A stretch of DNA of 64,000 nt. Origin: Pseudomonas kielensis (GTDB lineage: Bacteria; Pseudomonadota; Gammaproteobacteria; Pseudomonadales; Pseudomonadaceae). The stretch covers positions 1 through 64,000 of the forward strand of contig NZ_JACMYG010000025.1 in assembly GCF_014236655.1 (NCBI RefSeq). The letters run 5' to 3'. Numbering within the stretch: position 1 is the stretch's first letter; each line of letters starts with the position of its first letter. The translations under genes were made by a program, and so were the position numbers. Shown in pieces: positions 26,991 to 36,116 of this stretch. The notes beneath the pieces are model-generated. The model saw nothing but the letters and a program-made list of their open reading frames with translations. It was not told the DNA's origin and did no database searches.

Positions 26991-29885
26991 ATGCAAACCG
27001 ACACAACTCGCGAGAACCCGCAGGGCACCTTGCCGCAGGGCGCAGATTCGAGCTCCGATCTGTCCGCCACTGCGCCAGGCCAACTGCGCGTGATCAAGCG
27101 TAACGGCACTGTCGTTCCTTACACCGATGACAAGATCACCGTCGCCATCACCAAAGCGTTTCTCGCAGTTGAAGGCGGCACCGCTGCCGCCTCGTCGCGA
27201 ATCCACGACACCGTTGCGCGCCTGACCGAACAGGTCACTGCGACCTTCAAGCGCCGCATGCCATCGGGCGGCACTATCCATATCGAAGAAATCCAGGACC
27301 AGGTCGAACTGGCCCTCATGCGTGCCGGCGAGCAGAAAGTGGCTCGCGACTACGTGATCTACCGTGACGCCCGCTCCAAGGAGCGCGCAGTCCGCGCCCC
27401 GGCCGAAGACGCAGTGCAGGCTCACCCTTCGATCCGCATCACCCGCGCTGATGGCACTTTCGCACCGCTGGACATGGGCCGCCTGAACACCATCGTGACC
27501 GAGGCCTGCGAAGGCCTGGAAGAAGTCGACGGCGACCTGATCCAGCGCGAAACCCTGAAGAACCTGTACGACGGCGTGGCCCTGACCGACGTCAACACCG
27601 CCCTGGTGATGACCGCGCGGACCCTGGTCGAGCGTGAGCCGAACTACTCGTTCGTCACCGCCCGCCTGCTGATGGACACCCTGCGTGCCGAAGGCCTGGG
27701 TTTCCTCGGCGTCGCCGAAAGCGCGACCCACCACGAAATGGTCGACCTGTACGCCAAGGCACTGCCGGCCTACATCGCCAAGGGTATCGAATTCGAATTG
27801 CTGAACCCGATCCTGGCCACCTTCGACCTGGAAAAACTGGGCAAGGCGATCAACCACGAGCGCGACCAGCAGTTCACCTACCTGGGCCTGCAAACCCTGT
27901 ACGACCGCTACTTCATCCACAAGGATGGCGTGCGCTTCGAGCTGCCACAGATCTTCTTCATGCGCGTGGCCATGGGCCTGGCGATCGAAGAGAAGCACAA
28001 AGAAGACCGTGCGATCGAGTTCTACAACCTGCTGTCGTCCTTCGACTACATGTCGTCGACCCCGACCCTGTTCAACGCCGGTACCCTGCGTCCTCAGCTG
28101 TCGAGCTGCTACCTGACCACCGTGCCGGATGACCTGTCGGGCATCTACCACGCGATCCACGACAACGCCATGCTGTCGAAATTCGCCGGCGGCCTGGGCA
28201 ACGACTGGACTCCGGTACGTGCACTGGGTTCGTACATCAAGGGCACCAACGGCAAGTCCCAAGGCGTGGTTCCGTTCCTCAAGGTAGTGAACGACACCGC
28301 CGTTGCCGTCAACCAGGGTGGCAAGCGCAAAGGCGCTGTGTGTGCCTACCTGGAAACCTGGCACATGGACATCGAAGAGTTCATCGAGCTGCGCAAGAAC
28401 ACCGGTGATGACCGTCGTCGTACCCACGACATGAACACCGCCAACTGGATCCCTGACCTGTTCATGAAGCGTGTCTTCGACGACGGCAAGTGGACCCTGT
28501 TCTCGCCATCCGAAGTTCCGGACCTGCACGACCTGACCGGCAAGGCCTTCGAAGAGCGCTACGAGTACTACGAAGCCCTGACCGAGTACCCAGGCAAGGT
28601 CAAGCTGTTCAAGACCATCCAGGCCAAAGACCTGTGGCGCAAAATGCTCTCCATGCTGTTTGAAACCGGCCACCCATGGCTGACCTTCAAAGACCCGTGC
28701 AACCTGCGCAGCCCGCAGCAGCACGTGGGCGTGGTCCACAGCTCGAACCTGTGCACCGAGATCACCTTGAACACCAACAAGGACGAGATCGCCGTTTGCA
28801 ACCTGGGCTCGATCAACCTGCCGAACCACATCGTCAACGGCAAGCTGGACACCGCCAAGCTGGAACGCACCGTGAACACCGCCGTTCGCATGCTCGATAA
28901 CGTTATCGACATCAACTACTACTCGGTGCCACAAGCGCAGAACTCCAACTTCAAGCACCGTCCGGTCGGCCTGGGCATCATGGGCTTCCAGGACGCCTTG
29001 TACCTGCAGCACATCCCTTACGGCTCCGACGCTGCCGTCGAGTTCGCCGACAAGTCGATGGAAGCGGTCAGCTACTATGCGATCCAGGCTTCCTGCGACC
29101 TGGCCGACGAGCGTGGCGCCTACGAGACGTTCCAGGGTTCGCTGTGGTCCAAAGGCATCCTGCCTCTGGACTCGCAACAGATCCTGATCGAAGCCCGTGG
29201 CCAGAAGTACATCGACGTTGACCTGAACGAATCCCTGGACTGGGCACCGGTACGTGCCCGTGTACAAAAAGGCATTCGTAACTCCAACATCATGGCCATC
29301 GCACCGACCGCGACCATCGCCAACATCACTGGCGTATCGCAGTCGATCGAACCGACCTACCAGAACCTCTATGTGAAATCGAACCTGTCGGGCGAATTCA
29401 CCGTGATCAACCCGTACCTGGTTCGCGACCTCAAGGCGCGCGACCTGTGGGACTCGGTCATGATCAACGACCTGAAGTACTACGACGGCTCCGTGCAGCA
29501 GATCGAGCGCATCCCGCAAGAACTCAAAGAGCTCTACGCGACGGCCTTCGAAGTGGATACCAAGTGGATCGTTGACGCGGCCAGCCGTCGTCAGAAGTGG
29601 ATCGACCAGGCCCAATCGCTGAACCTGTACATCGCTGGCGCATCGGGCAAGAAGCTTGACGTGACCTACCGCATGGCCTGGTACCGCGGTCTGAAAACCA
29701 CGTACTACCTCCGTGCCCTGGCCGCGACCAGCACCGAGAAGTCGACCATCAACACCGGCAAGCTGAACGCTGTTTCCAGCGGCGGCAACCACGGTGAAGA
29801 CTCGGCCCTGGCGGCTCCTGCTGGCCCCGCTCCAGTACCGAAGGCTTGCGCCATCGACGAGCCGGATTGCGAAGCTTGCCAATAA
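26991..29885 (+). CDS. nrdA: Class Ia ribonucleotide reductase, alpha subunit NrdA
   Basis: Large catalytic subunit (964 residues) that reduces ribonucleoside diphosphates aerobically. The ATG MQTDTTRENPQG was chosen; the frame is open upstream but unrelated. Extra N-terminal length compared with E. coli (761) is filled by two ATP-cone-like regions (about 28-130 and 140-230), as in P. aeruginosa NrdA. Active-site features: LSSCYLTTVPDDL, NLCTEITLN with the catalytic Cys-x-Glu, and the C-terminal swivel pair CEAC. The partner nrdB is not next to it but 9.3 kb downstream. Confidence 0.97.
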   Translation: MQTDTTRENPQGTLPQGADSSSDLSATAPGQLRVIKRNGTVVPYTDDKITVAITKAFLAVEGGTAAASSRIHDTVARLTEQVTATFKRRMPSGGTIHIEEIQDQVELALMRAGEQKVARDYVIYRDARSKERAVRAPAEDAVQAHPSIRITRADGTFAPLDMGRLNTIVTEACEGLEEVDGDLIQRETLKNLYDGVALTDVNTALVMTARTLVEREPNYSFVTARLLMDTLRAEGLGFLGVAESATHHEMVDLYAKALPAYIAKGIEFELLNPILATFDLEKLGKAINHERDQQFTYLGLQTLYDRYFIHKDGVRFELPQIFFMRVAMGLAIEEKHKEDRAIEFYNLLSSFDYMSSTPTLFNAGTLRPQLSSCYLTTVPDDLSGIYHAIHDNAMLSKFAGGLGNDWTPVRALGSYIKGTNGKSQGVVPFLKVVNDTAVAVNQGGKRKGAVCAYLETWHMDIEEFIELRKNTGDDRRRTHDMNTANWIPDLFMKRVFDDGKWTLFSPSEVPDLHDLTGKAFEERYEYYEALTEYPGKVKLFKTIQAKDLWRKMLSMLFETGHPWLTFKDPCNLRSPQQHVGVVHSSNLCTEITLNTNKDEIAVCNLGSINLPNHIVNGKLDTAKLERTVNTAVRMLDNVIDINYYSVPQAQNSNFKHRPVGLGIMGFQDALYLQHIPYGSDAAVEFADKSMEAVSYYAIQASCDLADERGAYETFQGSLWSKGILPLDSQQILIEARGQKYIDVDLNESLDWAPVRARVQKGIRNSNIMAIAPTATIANITGVSQSIEPTYQNLYVKSNLSGEFTVINPYLVRDLKARDLWDSVMINDLKYYDGSVQQIERIPQELKELYATAFEVDTKWIVDAASRRQKWIDQAQSLNLYIAGASGKKLDVTYRMAWYRGLKTTYYLRALAATSTEKSTINTGKLNAVSSGGNHGEDSALAAPAGPAPVPKACAIDEPDCEACQ

Positions 29886-29920
29886 GCTGAGCCCGTAGGC
29901 GCCAACCGGCGCTTACCCAA

Positions 29921-29960
29921 AACCCCCGCCAGGTCCTGTGGACTTGCCGGGGGTTTTCTT
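29921..29960 (+). terminator. nrdA terminator
   Basis: AACCCCCG...CCAGGTCC pairs with GGACTTG...CCGGGGGTT around a TGT loop and is followed by TTTTCTTTT. It ends the nrdA transcript, so nrdB needs its own promoter. Confidence 0.88.
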
Positions 29961-30044
29961 TTGCCTGCGCAAACCGCAGGAGCCAAGCAAGCACGCGATC
30001 AGCCAATGGGCGGCGCATTGTTGGCTGGGGTGCATTCTCCAGAC

Positions 30045-30072
30045 GAAAAAAACCGCCTCAATCGAGGCGGTT
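30045..30072 (-). terminator. mucD terminator
   Basis: On the minus strand AACCGCCTC and GAGGCGGTT form a perfect 9-bp stem with a four-base loop, followed by a run of T residues. It closes the algU-mucABD unit against convergent nrdA. Confidence 0.88.
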
Positions 30073-30093
30073 CTTTGTGCTGCTGCAACCGAC

Positions 30094-31524
30094 TTATTCA
30101 GCCAGCTTGAAGGTAATGAAGCTGGCCCGCCCTTGGCGCAGGACCCGCATCGACACCGAACGATTCTTCGGCAGTGCCTTGGCGATCTCCGTGAACTCCT
30201 TGGCCGATACGATCGCCTGATTGTTCAGGTGCGTGATCACATCGCCTGGCTGCAGGCCGATCAACGAAGCAGGACCGTCCTGGACTTCCTTGATCACCAC
30301 GCCGCCCTTGAGGTCGAACGCTTTCTTCTGCTCATCGCTGAGCTCGATCACGGCCACGCCCAAGCGGTTGCTGCTGCGCTCGACACCATTTTTGGCCAGT
30401 GCATCCAGCTCCTTGCCCTCTTCCGGAATCGCGCCAACCGTCAGCTCGACGTTTTTGCGCTTGCCGTCACGAATCACTTCAAGATTCGCCTTGGCGCCGG
30501 CCTTGAGGGCGCCCACCAGGTGCGGCAGGTCCGCCGACATGACGATCGGCTGATCGTTCATGCTCAGAATCACGTCACCCACCTGCAAGCCACCCTTGGC
30601 TGCCGGACCGTCGTCCTGGATCTGGGCCACCAGCGCGCCGGCCGGCTTGTCCAGACCGAAGGACTCGGCAAGATCCTTGTTCACTTCCTGGATCACCACA
30701 CCCAACCAGCCACGGCTGACTTTGCCACCGTTTTTCAGTTGGTTGGAGACGTCCATGGCCACATCGATCGGAATGGCGAACGAGACACCCATGAAACCGC
30801 CGGAGCGGGTGTAGATCTGGGAGTTGATCCCTACCACTTCACCCGCCAGGTTGAACAACGGACCACCGGAGTTACCCGGGTTGATCGGCACGTCGGTCTG
30901 GATGAACGGTACGTAGTTCTCGTTCGGCAGGCTACGGCCGATGGCGCTGACGATGCCTTGGGTCACGGTATGGTCAAAGCCGAACGGCGAACCGATGGCG
31001 ACGACCCATTGCCCGGCCTTGAGGTCCTGGGATTTACCCAGTTTCAGCACCGGCAGGTCCTTGCCTTCGATTTTCAACAGCGCCACGTCGGAACGTGGGT
31101 CAGTACCGATCAACTTGGCCTTGAGCTCACTGCGGTCCGCCAGGCGCACGAGGATTTCGTCGGCATCGGCGATCACATGGTTGTTGGTCAGGATGTAGCC
31201 GTCCGGGGAGATGATGAAGCCCGACCCCAGGGATTGCGCTTCACGCTGGCGGCCACCGCCAGGGGAACGCTGCTGTGGCGGCATGCCGCGCTCGAAAAAC
31301 TCGCGCAGCATCGGTGGCAAGCCTTCCAGGTCAGGCATCTGCTGGTTGGACACTTTGCGGTCCGGCAGCTTTTGCGAGGTACTGATGTTCACCACAGCAG
31401 GCGATGCCTGCTCGACCAGTTGGGTGAAGTCCGGTAGTTCGGCTGCCTGGGCAGCTACGGTCTGACCCAGCACCAACACGGTGGCAAAAATAGTCAGGTA
31501 GGATTTTAAACGTGGTATCGACAT
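30094..31524 (-). CDS. mucD: Periplasmic serine protease MucD (DegP-like)
   Basis: HtrA-family protease/chaperone of 476 residues that removes misfolded envelope proteins and dampens AlgU activity. The start MSIPRLKSYLTIFATVLVLG gives a signal peptide cleaved near AQAAE. The catalytic triad is visible: NNHVIADA (His), DPRSDVALLK (Asp) and PGNSGGPLF (Ser). Two PDZ domains follow (about 265-360 and 375-470). It is 249 bp from mucB, without mucC between. Downstream it faces nrdA rather than lepA, the neighbour in P. aeruginosa. Confidence 0.95.
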   Translation of the reverse strand: MSIPRLKSYLTIFATVLVLGQTVAAQAAELPDFTQLVEQASPAVVNISTSQKLPDRKVSNQQMPDLEGLPPMLREFFERGMPPQQRSPGGGRQREAQSLGSGFIISPDGYILTNNHVIADADEILVRLADRSELKAKLIGTDPRSDVALLKIEGKDLPVLKLGKSQDLKAGQWVVAIGSPFGFDHTVTQGIVSAIGRSLPNENYVPFIQTDVPINPGNSGGPLFNLAGEVVGINSQIYTRSGGFMGVSFAIPIDVAMDVSNQLKNGGKVSRGWLGVVIQEVNKDLAESFGLDKPAGALVAQIQDDGPAAKGGLQVGDVILSMNDQPIVMSADLPHLVGALKAGAKANLEVIRDGKRKNVELTVGAIPEEGKELDALAKNGVERSSNRLGVAVIELSDEQKKAFDLKGGVVIKEVQDGPASLIGLQPGDVITHLNNQAIVSAKEFTEIAKALPKNRSVSMRVLRQGRASFITFKLAE

Positions 31525-31623
31525 ACGGCTCCCGTTACAACGAGCATGGTTAAGCGATAGGGAACAAGAAACACCAGGGAACAGCCATCGGTACTTTTGT
31601 TCCGGGAACAACTATACAAGGCC

Positions 31624-31640
31624 AGAGCCGAGGGGCTCTG
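31624..31640. repeat. Small hairpin between mucB and mucD
   Basis: CAGAGCC and GGCTCTG form a short perfect stem in the 249-bp gap that separates mucB and mucD. No T-tract follows on the minus strand. A weak AlgU-like motif (AAACTT) lies beside it, but I do not call a promoter. Confidence 0.4.
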
Positions 31641-31773
31641 ACCTATAGAAAATTTTAAGAAGTTTTGCAAACTGAAATGCTCACCAAACATTTCGACATC
31701 TCGATTGTGAAACCAGCCATGATCGACCTTTACCCCAACCCACCCGTCGTTCGATGAGCGGCACTGGATCGAA

Positions 31774-32733
31774 TTACTGCTTGGATGTCGATGGGGCGCT
31801 GCGCATGGACAGCGCGATCCGTTCAGCGGTGCCGATCGGAATCTCACCCACCACGGTCACCATCATCTCACCATCGGGTGTGGTCAAGCGCCGTGAAACA
31901 GCTACGGTGGGGCCAAGCTGGGTGCGGGTATCCGTGACCACTTCGCCATTGAGCGGCTCGAGGAACACCGAGAAACGCGCCAGGCCGTCGTCATACATCA
32001 GGCTACTGACCTGAACCTTGGTCTGCGGATCCTTGTGGGTGCTACTGCTGGTCAACTCGAACCCCGGCGGCAACCAATCGGAGTGCCAGGCCTGGGCCGT
32101 CTTCGCCGCCGATGCCTTATTGCTGTCCAGGGCCACGATCTTGCACTCGTCACTGGCCTGCAGGTCCTGGTCGTCCGGCACGTCAGCAGTGTCCAGGCGG
32201 GTAAACTGGAAGCGCTCCAGCAACTGGCCTTTTTCATTGAGCAGCAAGGACTTGAGCGGCAGACCGGATTCCCGATCCAGATGCAATTCAAAACCGTAAC
32301 GGTGCTGGTCACGGGGCGTCAGCGAAACAATCACCGCCGGCCGTCCAGCCACGCGCGACTTGCCGATGACGGCAAGTTCGTACCAATTCTTCAGCTTTTG
32401 AGGGTCAAGTGCTCGAGCGGACGAGTCGGGAGTGTCCTCCAGCCCTGCCACCAGGCTGCCGCTCACGCATTGAGTACGTCCATCAATACGCACGACTTCC
32501 TGGGCCGAGCCGTCGAGCTGCAGCAAACGCTCGCGGACTTTGCCATCCTGGACACGATGCCAGATGTTGTGGGTAGAAAAACTACCGTTACGCTCGTAAA
32601 TGAAAGTGCCTTGAAAGCTCTGCTGTTGCTCGGCCTGGCTCAGACGGTTCAACCAGTCTTGAGCCTCATCGGCATGGGCTGGAACAACGAACCAGCCACT
32701 GAGTAAAAGCGTAAGTAGAGGGATGGCGCGCAT
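31774..32733 (-). CDS. mucB: AlgU negative regulator MucB (RseB-like)
   Basis: Periplasmic protein (319 residues) that shields MucA from the protease AlgW until mislocalised lipid/LPS signals release it. Signal peptide MRAIPLLTLLLSGWFVVPAHA. The MucB/RseB fold is shown by QQQSFQGTFIYERNGSFSTHNIWHRV and by the C-terminal domain with SDWLPPGFELTSSSTH. It starts 8 bases after the mucA stop and belongs to the algU operon. Confidence 0.95.
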   Translation of the reverse strand: MRAIPLLTLLLSGWFVVPAHADEAQDWLNRLSQAEQQQSFQGTFIYERNGSFSTHNIWHRVQDGKVRERLLQLDGSAQEVVRIDGRTQCVSGSLVAGLEDTPDSSARALDPQKLKNWYELAVIGKSRVAGRPAVIVSLTPRDQHRYGFELHLDRESGLPLKSLLLNEKGQLLERFQFTRLDTADVPDDQDLQASDECKIVALDSNKASAAKTAQAWHSDWLPPGFELTSSSTHKDPQTKVQVSSLMYDDGLARFSVFLEPLNGEVVTDTRTQLGPTVAVSRRLTTPDGEMMVTVVGEIPIGTAERIALSMRSAPSTSKQ

Positions 32734-32741
32734 GATCCTCC

Positions 32742-33329
32742 TTAACGGGTTTCCTGGCTCGCTGCACGAGCATAAGGCAGGGCACTTTCAGTACCTTTGA
32801 GTGCAGCTTGTTGAGCATGTTGACGCAGATAACCCGGCAGGCGCTGATCGTGCCAGCCTGGCTGACCTTGCAAGACACCATTGGCCATAGGCCCTGTGGC
32901 TTGCGAACTCTCATTGTAGCCTGCCAAAACGGCTGGGCCCTTGACTTGAGGAACGGTCAGACCCGGTTGAGTGTTTTGCTGAGCCAATTCGACGCCAGCG
33001 ATCTCATCCTGGTTGTACAGACGCACACCTGCCAGCACCGCAACAGTCACGGATGCCGCAACGGCCAGGCGGCCCAAGCTACGCCACGGTCCACGGCTGA
33101 CTTTCGCTGGCACGGCTTCATCAGCCAGCGCTTGCGAGACGGCCGAAGCCAGGTCCAGACGGGGGATCAGCAAGTCCTTGTGCATCACTGCCCGGGCAAT
33201 CTGGTAACGCGCCCAGGTTTCGCGGGTTTCAACATCGTCGAAGGCATTCAGCACCCGACGCAATTCCAGTTCGTCCGCTTCGTTATCCATCACTGCGGAC
33301 AGCGATTCCTGCAGGGCTTCCCGACTCAT
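32742..33329 (-). CDS. mucA: Anti-sigma factor MucA
   Basis: Inner-membrane anti-sigma factor (195 residues) that holds AlgU inactive. The start MSREALQESLSAVMDNEADELEL opens the RseA-type sigma-binding domain; one transmembrane helix lies at about 86-104 (LAVAASVTVAVLAGVRLY), and the periplasmic part binds MucB. The reading frame is intact, with no mucA22-like truncation, so the strain should not be constitutively mucoid through this gene. Confidence 0.95.
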   Translation of the reverse strand: MSREALQESLSAVMDNEADELELRRVLNAFDDVETRETWARYQIARAVMHKDLLIPRLDLASAVSQALADEAVPAKVSRGPWRSLGRLAVAASVTVAVLAGVRLYNQDEIAGVELAQQNTQPGLTVPQVKGPAVLAGYNESSQATGPMANGVLQGQPGWHDQRLPGYLRQHAQQAALKGTESALPYARAASQETR

Positions 33330-33360
33330 GGCGTTCCTCTCTTGGCTGTCGCCGCTGTCT

Positions 33361-33942
33361 TTAGTTTTCCTGCAACAGGGGTTGCAGGGCTTTATCGATG
33401 GCCTCCCGAGCGCGAAAGATCCGGGAGCGCACGGTACCCACCGGACATTGCATGACGCTCGCAATGTCCTCGTAACTCAGACCATCAAACTCACGTAAAG
33501 TTAGCGCAGTACGTAAATCTTCTGGCAATTGCTGAATGGTTCGATGGACGGTGCCTTCGATCTCATCCCGCAGCAATGCGCGTTCCGGTGACTCGAGATC
33601 CTTGAGGCCGTGATCGCCGTCGTAGAACTCCGCATCTTCAGAACTGACATCGCTATCCGGCGGCCGGCGGCCGCGTGAAACCAGATAGTTCTTCGCCGTG
33701 TTGATGGCAATGCGGTAAAGCCACGTATAAAACGCGCTGTCCCCGCGAAAATTTCCAAGCGCACGGTAAGCCTTGATAAAGGCCTCTTGTGCAACATCCT
33801 GGGCTTCATGGGTGTCGTGCACAAAACGCACGATCAACCCGAGAATTTTGTGCTGGTATTTCAGCACTAGCAGATCGAAAGCACGCTTGTCGCCGCGCTG
33901 AACGCGTTCGACCAGCTGCTGATCCTCTTCCTGGGTTAGCAT
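33361..33942 (-). CDS. algU: ECF sigma factor AlgU (RpoE/sigma22)
   Basis: Extracytoplasmic-stress sigma factor of 193 residues controlling alginate, osmotic and envelope-stress genes. MLTQEEDQQLVERVQRGDKRAFDLLVLKYQHK and DVAQEAFIKAYRAL form region 2; TALTLREFDGLSYEDIASVMQCPVGTVRSRIFRAREAI is region 4. ATG follows GAGGAG; an in-frame GTG two codons upstream is less likely. Two AlgU-type promoters lie upstream, as expected for autoregulation. Confidence 0.97.
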   Translation of the reverse strand: MLTQEEDQQLVERVQRGDKRAFDLLVLKYQHKILGLIVRFVHDTHEAQDVAQEAFIKAYRALGNFRGDSAFYTWLYRIAINTAKNYLVSRGRRPPDSDVSSEDAEFYDGDHGLKDLESPERALLRDEIEGTVHRTIQQLPEDLRTALTLREFDGLSYEDIASVMQCPVGTVRSRIFRAREAIDKALQPLLQEN

Positions 33943-34000
33943 GAACACTCCTCGATAAGCTCGGAGGAGGCTTGCATGGCTAATCGTTCAGGCTTGCAAA

Positions 34001-34028
34001 CATAGACTCGGGCTTTTCGCAAAAGTTC
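34001..34028 (-). promoter_or_regulatory. AlgU-dependent promoter, proximal (P1-like)
   Basis: On the minus strand GAACTT is followed after exactly 16 bases by TCTATG, close to the sigma22 consensus GAACTT-N16-TCTGA. It lies about 60 bp before the algU ATG and should give autoregulated transcription of algU-mucABD. Confidence 0.8.
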
Positions 34029-34080
34029 TCCCCCTCCAAGCAAGTTTCCGGCGCGCGCTGATTTGGCACACACGAAAAAC

Positions 34081-34101
34081 GCAGCACGGCTTGACCGGCT
34101 G
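34081..34101 (-). promoter_or_regulatory. Hairpin in the distal algU leader
   Basis: GCAGC-A-CGG and CCG-GCTGC form an 8-bp stem with one bulge between the two AlgU promoters. It would be present only in transcripts from the distal promoter. Function unknown. Confidence 0.3.
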
Positions 34102-34193
34102 CGCGAATAATCTTGTTGTCGAATCCATACGCAATGACCGGAACACAGATCCTGCGTGAAACCGACGTCGTCCCTTGTTTCAGGCAACCTTCT

Positions 34194-34222
34194 ATTGAGT
34201 TTGGAGCCTAGGCAAAAGTTCC
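34194..34222 (-). promoter_or_regulatory. AlgU-type promoter, distal (P3-like)
   Basis: On the minus strand GGAACTT is followed after 17 bases by TCAAT. It is a weaker match than the proximal site. P. aeruginosa algU has two AlgU-driven promoters (P1, P3), so a second copy is expected. Confidence 0.5.
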
Positions 34223-34409
34223 AAATCTTTATAGCCGGGCGAAACCAACAATGTGCAACCACGAGGCGAAAAAGCAGGCTCTGTCGCCGAAAAACCAAGC
34301 ATTTTGCCTCCTCACGAGGTAAAACACCCGACACAGACATCCGTCTTTTCCGTCACAGTAGTTTCACATTGCCACGAAGGCTCGGCTATTGTGCCGATCC
34401 ACCCCTCTA

Positions 34410-34415
34410 TATACT
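34410..34415 (+). promoter_or_regulatory. Possible nadB -10 element
   Basis: TATACT, 85 bp before the nadB ATG, is a good sigma70 -10 sequence. No convincing -35 sits at the right distance. The 557-bp algU-nadB gap otherwise holds the algU promoters and no gene. Confidence 0.35.
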
Positions 34416-34499
34416 AGTGCGCTGTGTGGCTGTCTCGACTCGCCGATTCAGGTGTCTTGCGCCAACCCCGTCCCGGGTCGCTTTGAGCGGAATCCTGAA

Positions 34500-36116
34500 A
34501 TGAGCCAACAGTTTCAACACGATGTTCTGGTGATTGGCAGCGGCGCTGCCGGTCTGAGTCTGGCACTGACGTTGCCTGATCATTTGCGCATTGCGGTATT
34601 GAGCAAAGGCAACCTCGCCAACGGTTCCACCTACTGGGCCCAGGGCGGTGTCGCCGCCGTGCTGGACGACACCGACACCGTTGAATCCCATGTCGATGAC
34701 ACCCTCAACGCGGGCGGTGGCTTGTGTCACGAAGACGCGGTGCGGTTCACCGTGGAGCACAGCCGCGAAGCCATTCAGTGGCTGATCGACCAGGGCGTGC
34801 CCTTCACCCGCGACGAACAGTCCGGCACCGAAGACGGCGGTTTTGAATTCCACCTGACCCGTGAGGGTGGCCATAGCCATCGGCGTATCATTCACGCGGC
34901 CGATGCCACCGGCGCTGCAATCTTCAACACCTTGCTGGCGCAAGCGCGGCTACGTCCGAACATCGAACTGCTGGAACAACGGGTCGCCGTTGACCTGATC
35001 ACCGAAAAACGCCTCGGCCTGGAAGGCGATCGCTGCCTTGGCGCTTATGTGCTCAATCGCGGCACCGGCCAGGTCGACACCTACGGCGCGCGGTTCGTGA
35101 TCCTTGCCTCCGGTGGCGCGGCCAAGGTCTACCTCTATACCAGCAACCCCGACGGCGCTTGTGGCGACGGCATCGCCATGGCCTGGCGCTCGGGCTGCCG
35201 CGTGGCCAACCTGGAGTTCAACCAGTTCCACCCGACCTGCCTGTACCACCCGCAAGCCAAGAGTTTCCTCATCACCGAAGCCTTGCGCGGCGAGGGAGCG
35301 CACCTCAAGCTGCCCAACGGCGAGCGTTTCATGCAGCGCTTCGACCCACGGGCCGAGCTGGCACCACGGGACATCGTGGCCCGGGCCATCGACCACGAAA
35401 TGAAGCGCCTGGGGATCGACTGCGTCTACCTGGACATCAGCCACAAACCCGAAGCCTTCATCAAGAGTCACTTCCCGACGGTCTATGAGCGCTGCCTGGA
35501 GTTCTCCATCGACATTACCCGCCAGCCGATCCCGGTCGTCCCGGCGGCGCACTACACCTGTGGCGGAGTGATGGTCGACCAGCAGGGGCGCACCGACGTC
35601 CCCGGCCTCTATGCCATTGGCGAAACCAGCTTCACCGGCCTGCACGGTGCCAACCGCATGGCCAGCAACTCGCTGCTCGAATGCTTCGTCTACGCCCGCT
35701 CGGCAGCCGCGGACATCCTTGCGCAACTGCCCCAGGTGTCGATCCCCAACGCCCTGCCCATCTGGGACGCCAGCCAGGTCACCGACTCCGACGAAGACGT
35801 GATCATCGCCCACAACTGGGATGAACTGCGTCGGTTCATGTGGGACTACGTCGGCATCGTGCGCACCAACAAGCGCCTGCAGCGCGCCCAGCACCGCGTG
35901 CGCCTGCTGCTGGACGAGATCGACGAGTTCTACAGTAACTATAAAGTCAGCCGCGACCTGATCGAGCTGCGCAACCTGGCCCAGGTAGCCGAACTGATGA
36001 TCCAGTCAGCCATGGAACGCAAGGAAAGCCGCGGCCTGCACTACACCCTCGATTATCCGGACCTGTTGCCACAAGCCCTGGACACTATCCTGGTGCCGCC
36101 CACCTACGCCGACTGA
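34500..36116 (+). CDS. nadB: L-aspartate oxidase NadB
   Basis: FAD enzyme (538 residues) that oxidises L-aspartate to iminoaspartate, the first step of NAD synthesis. ATG MSQQFQHDVLVIGSG was chosen for its FAD-binding GxGxxG (IGSGAAGLSLAL). Other signatures: STYWAQGGVAAVL, the substrate-loop arginine in REGGHSHRRIIHA, and ETSFTGLHGANRMASNSLLEC. It is divergent from algU, an order shared with P. aeruginosa. Its last 32 bp overlap the end of the convergent ygfX-like gene. Confidence 0.97.
   Translation: MSQQFQHDVLVIGSGAAGLSLALTLPDHLRIAVLSKGNLANGSTYWAQGGVAAVLDDTDTVESHVDDTLNAGGGLCHEDAVRFTVEHSREAIQWLIDQGVPFTRDEQSGTEDGGFEFHLTREGGHSHRRIIHAADATGAAIFNTLLAQARLRPNIELLEQRVAVDLITEKRLGLEGDRCLGAYVLNRGTGQVDTYGARFVILASGGAAKVYLYTSNPDGACGDGIAMAWRSGCRVANLEFNQFHPTCLYHPQAKSFLITEALRGEGAHLKLPNGERFMQRFDPRAELAPRDIVARAIDHEMKRLGIDCVYLDISHKPEAFIKSHFPTVYERCLEFSIDITRQPIPVVPAAHYTCGGVMVDQQGRTDVPGLYAIGETSFTGLHGANRMASNSLLECFVYARSAAADILAQLPQVSIPNALPIWDASQVTDSDEDVIIAHNWDELRRFMWDYVGIVRTNKRLQRAQHRVRLLLDEIDEFYSNYKVSRDLIELRNLAQVAELMIQSAMERKESRGLHYTLDYPDLLPQALDTILVPPTYAD

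Noticed and set aside
26928..29882. A 984-codon minus-strand frame opposite nrdA
   Set aside because: Same shadow effect; nrdA has all active-site motifs and the antisense product shows none.
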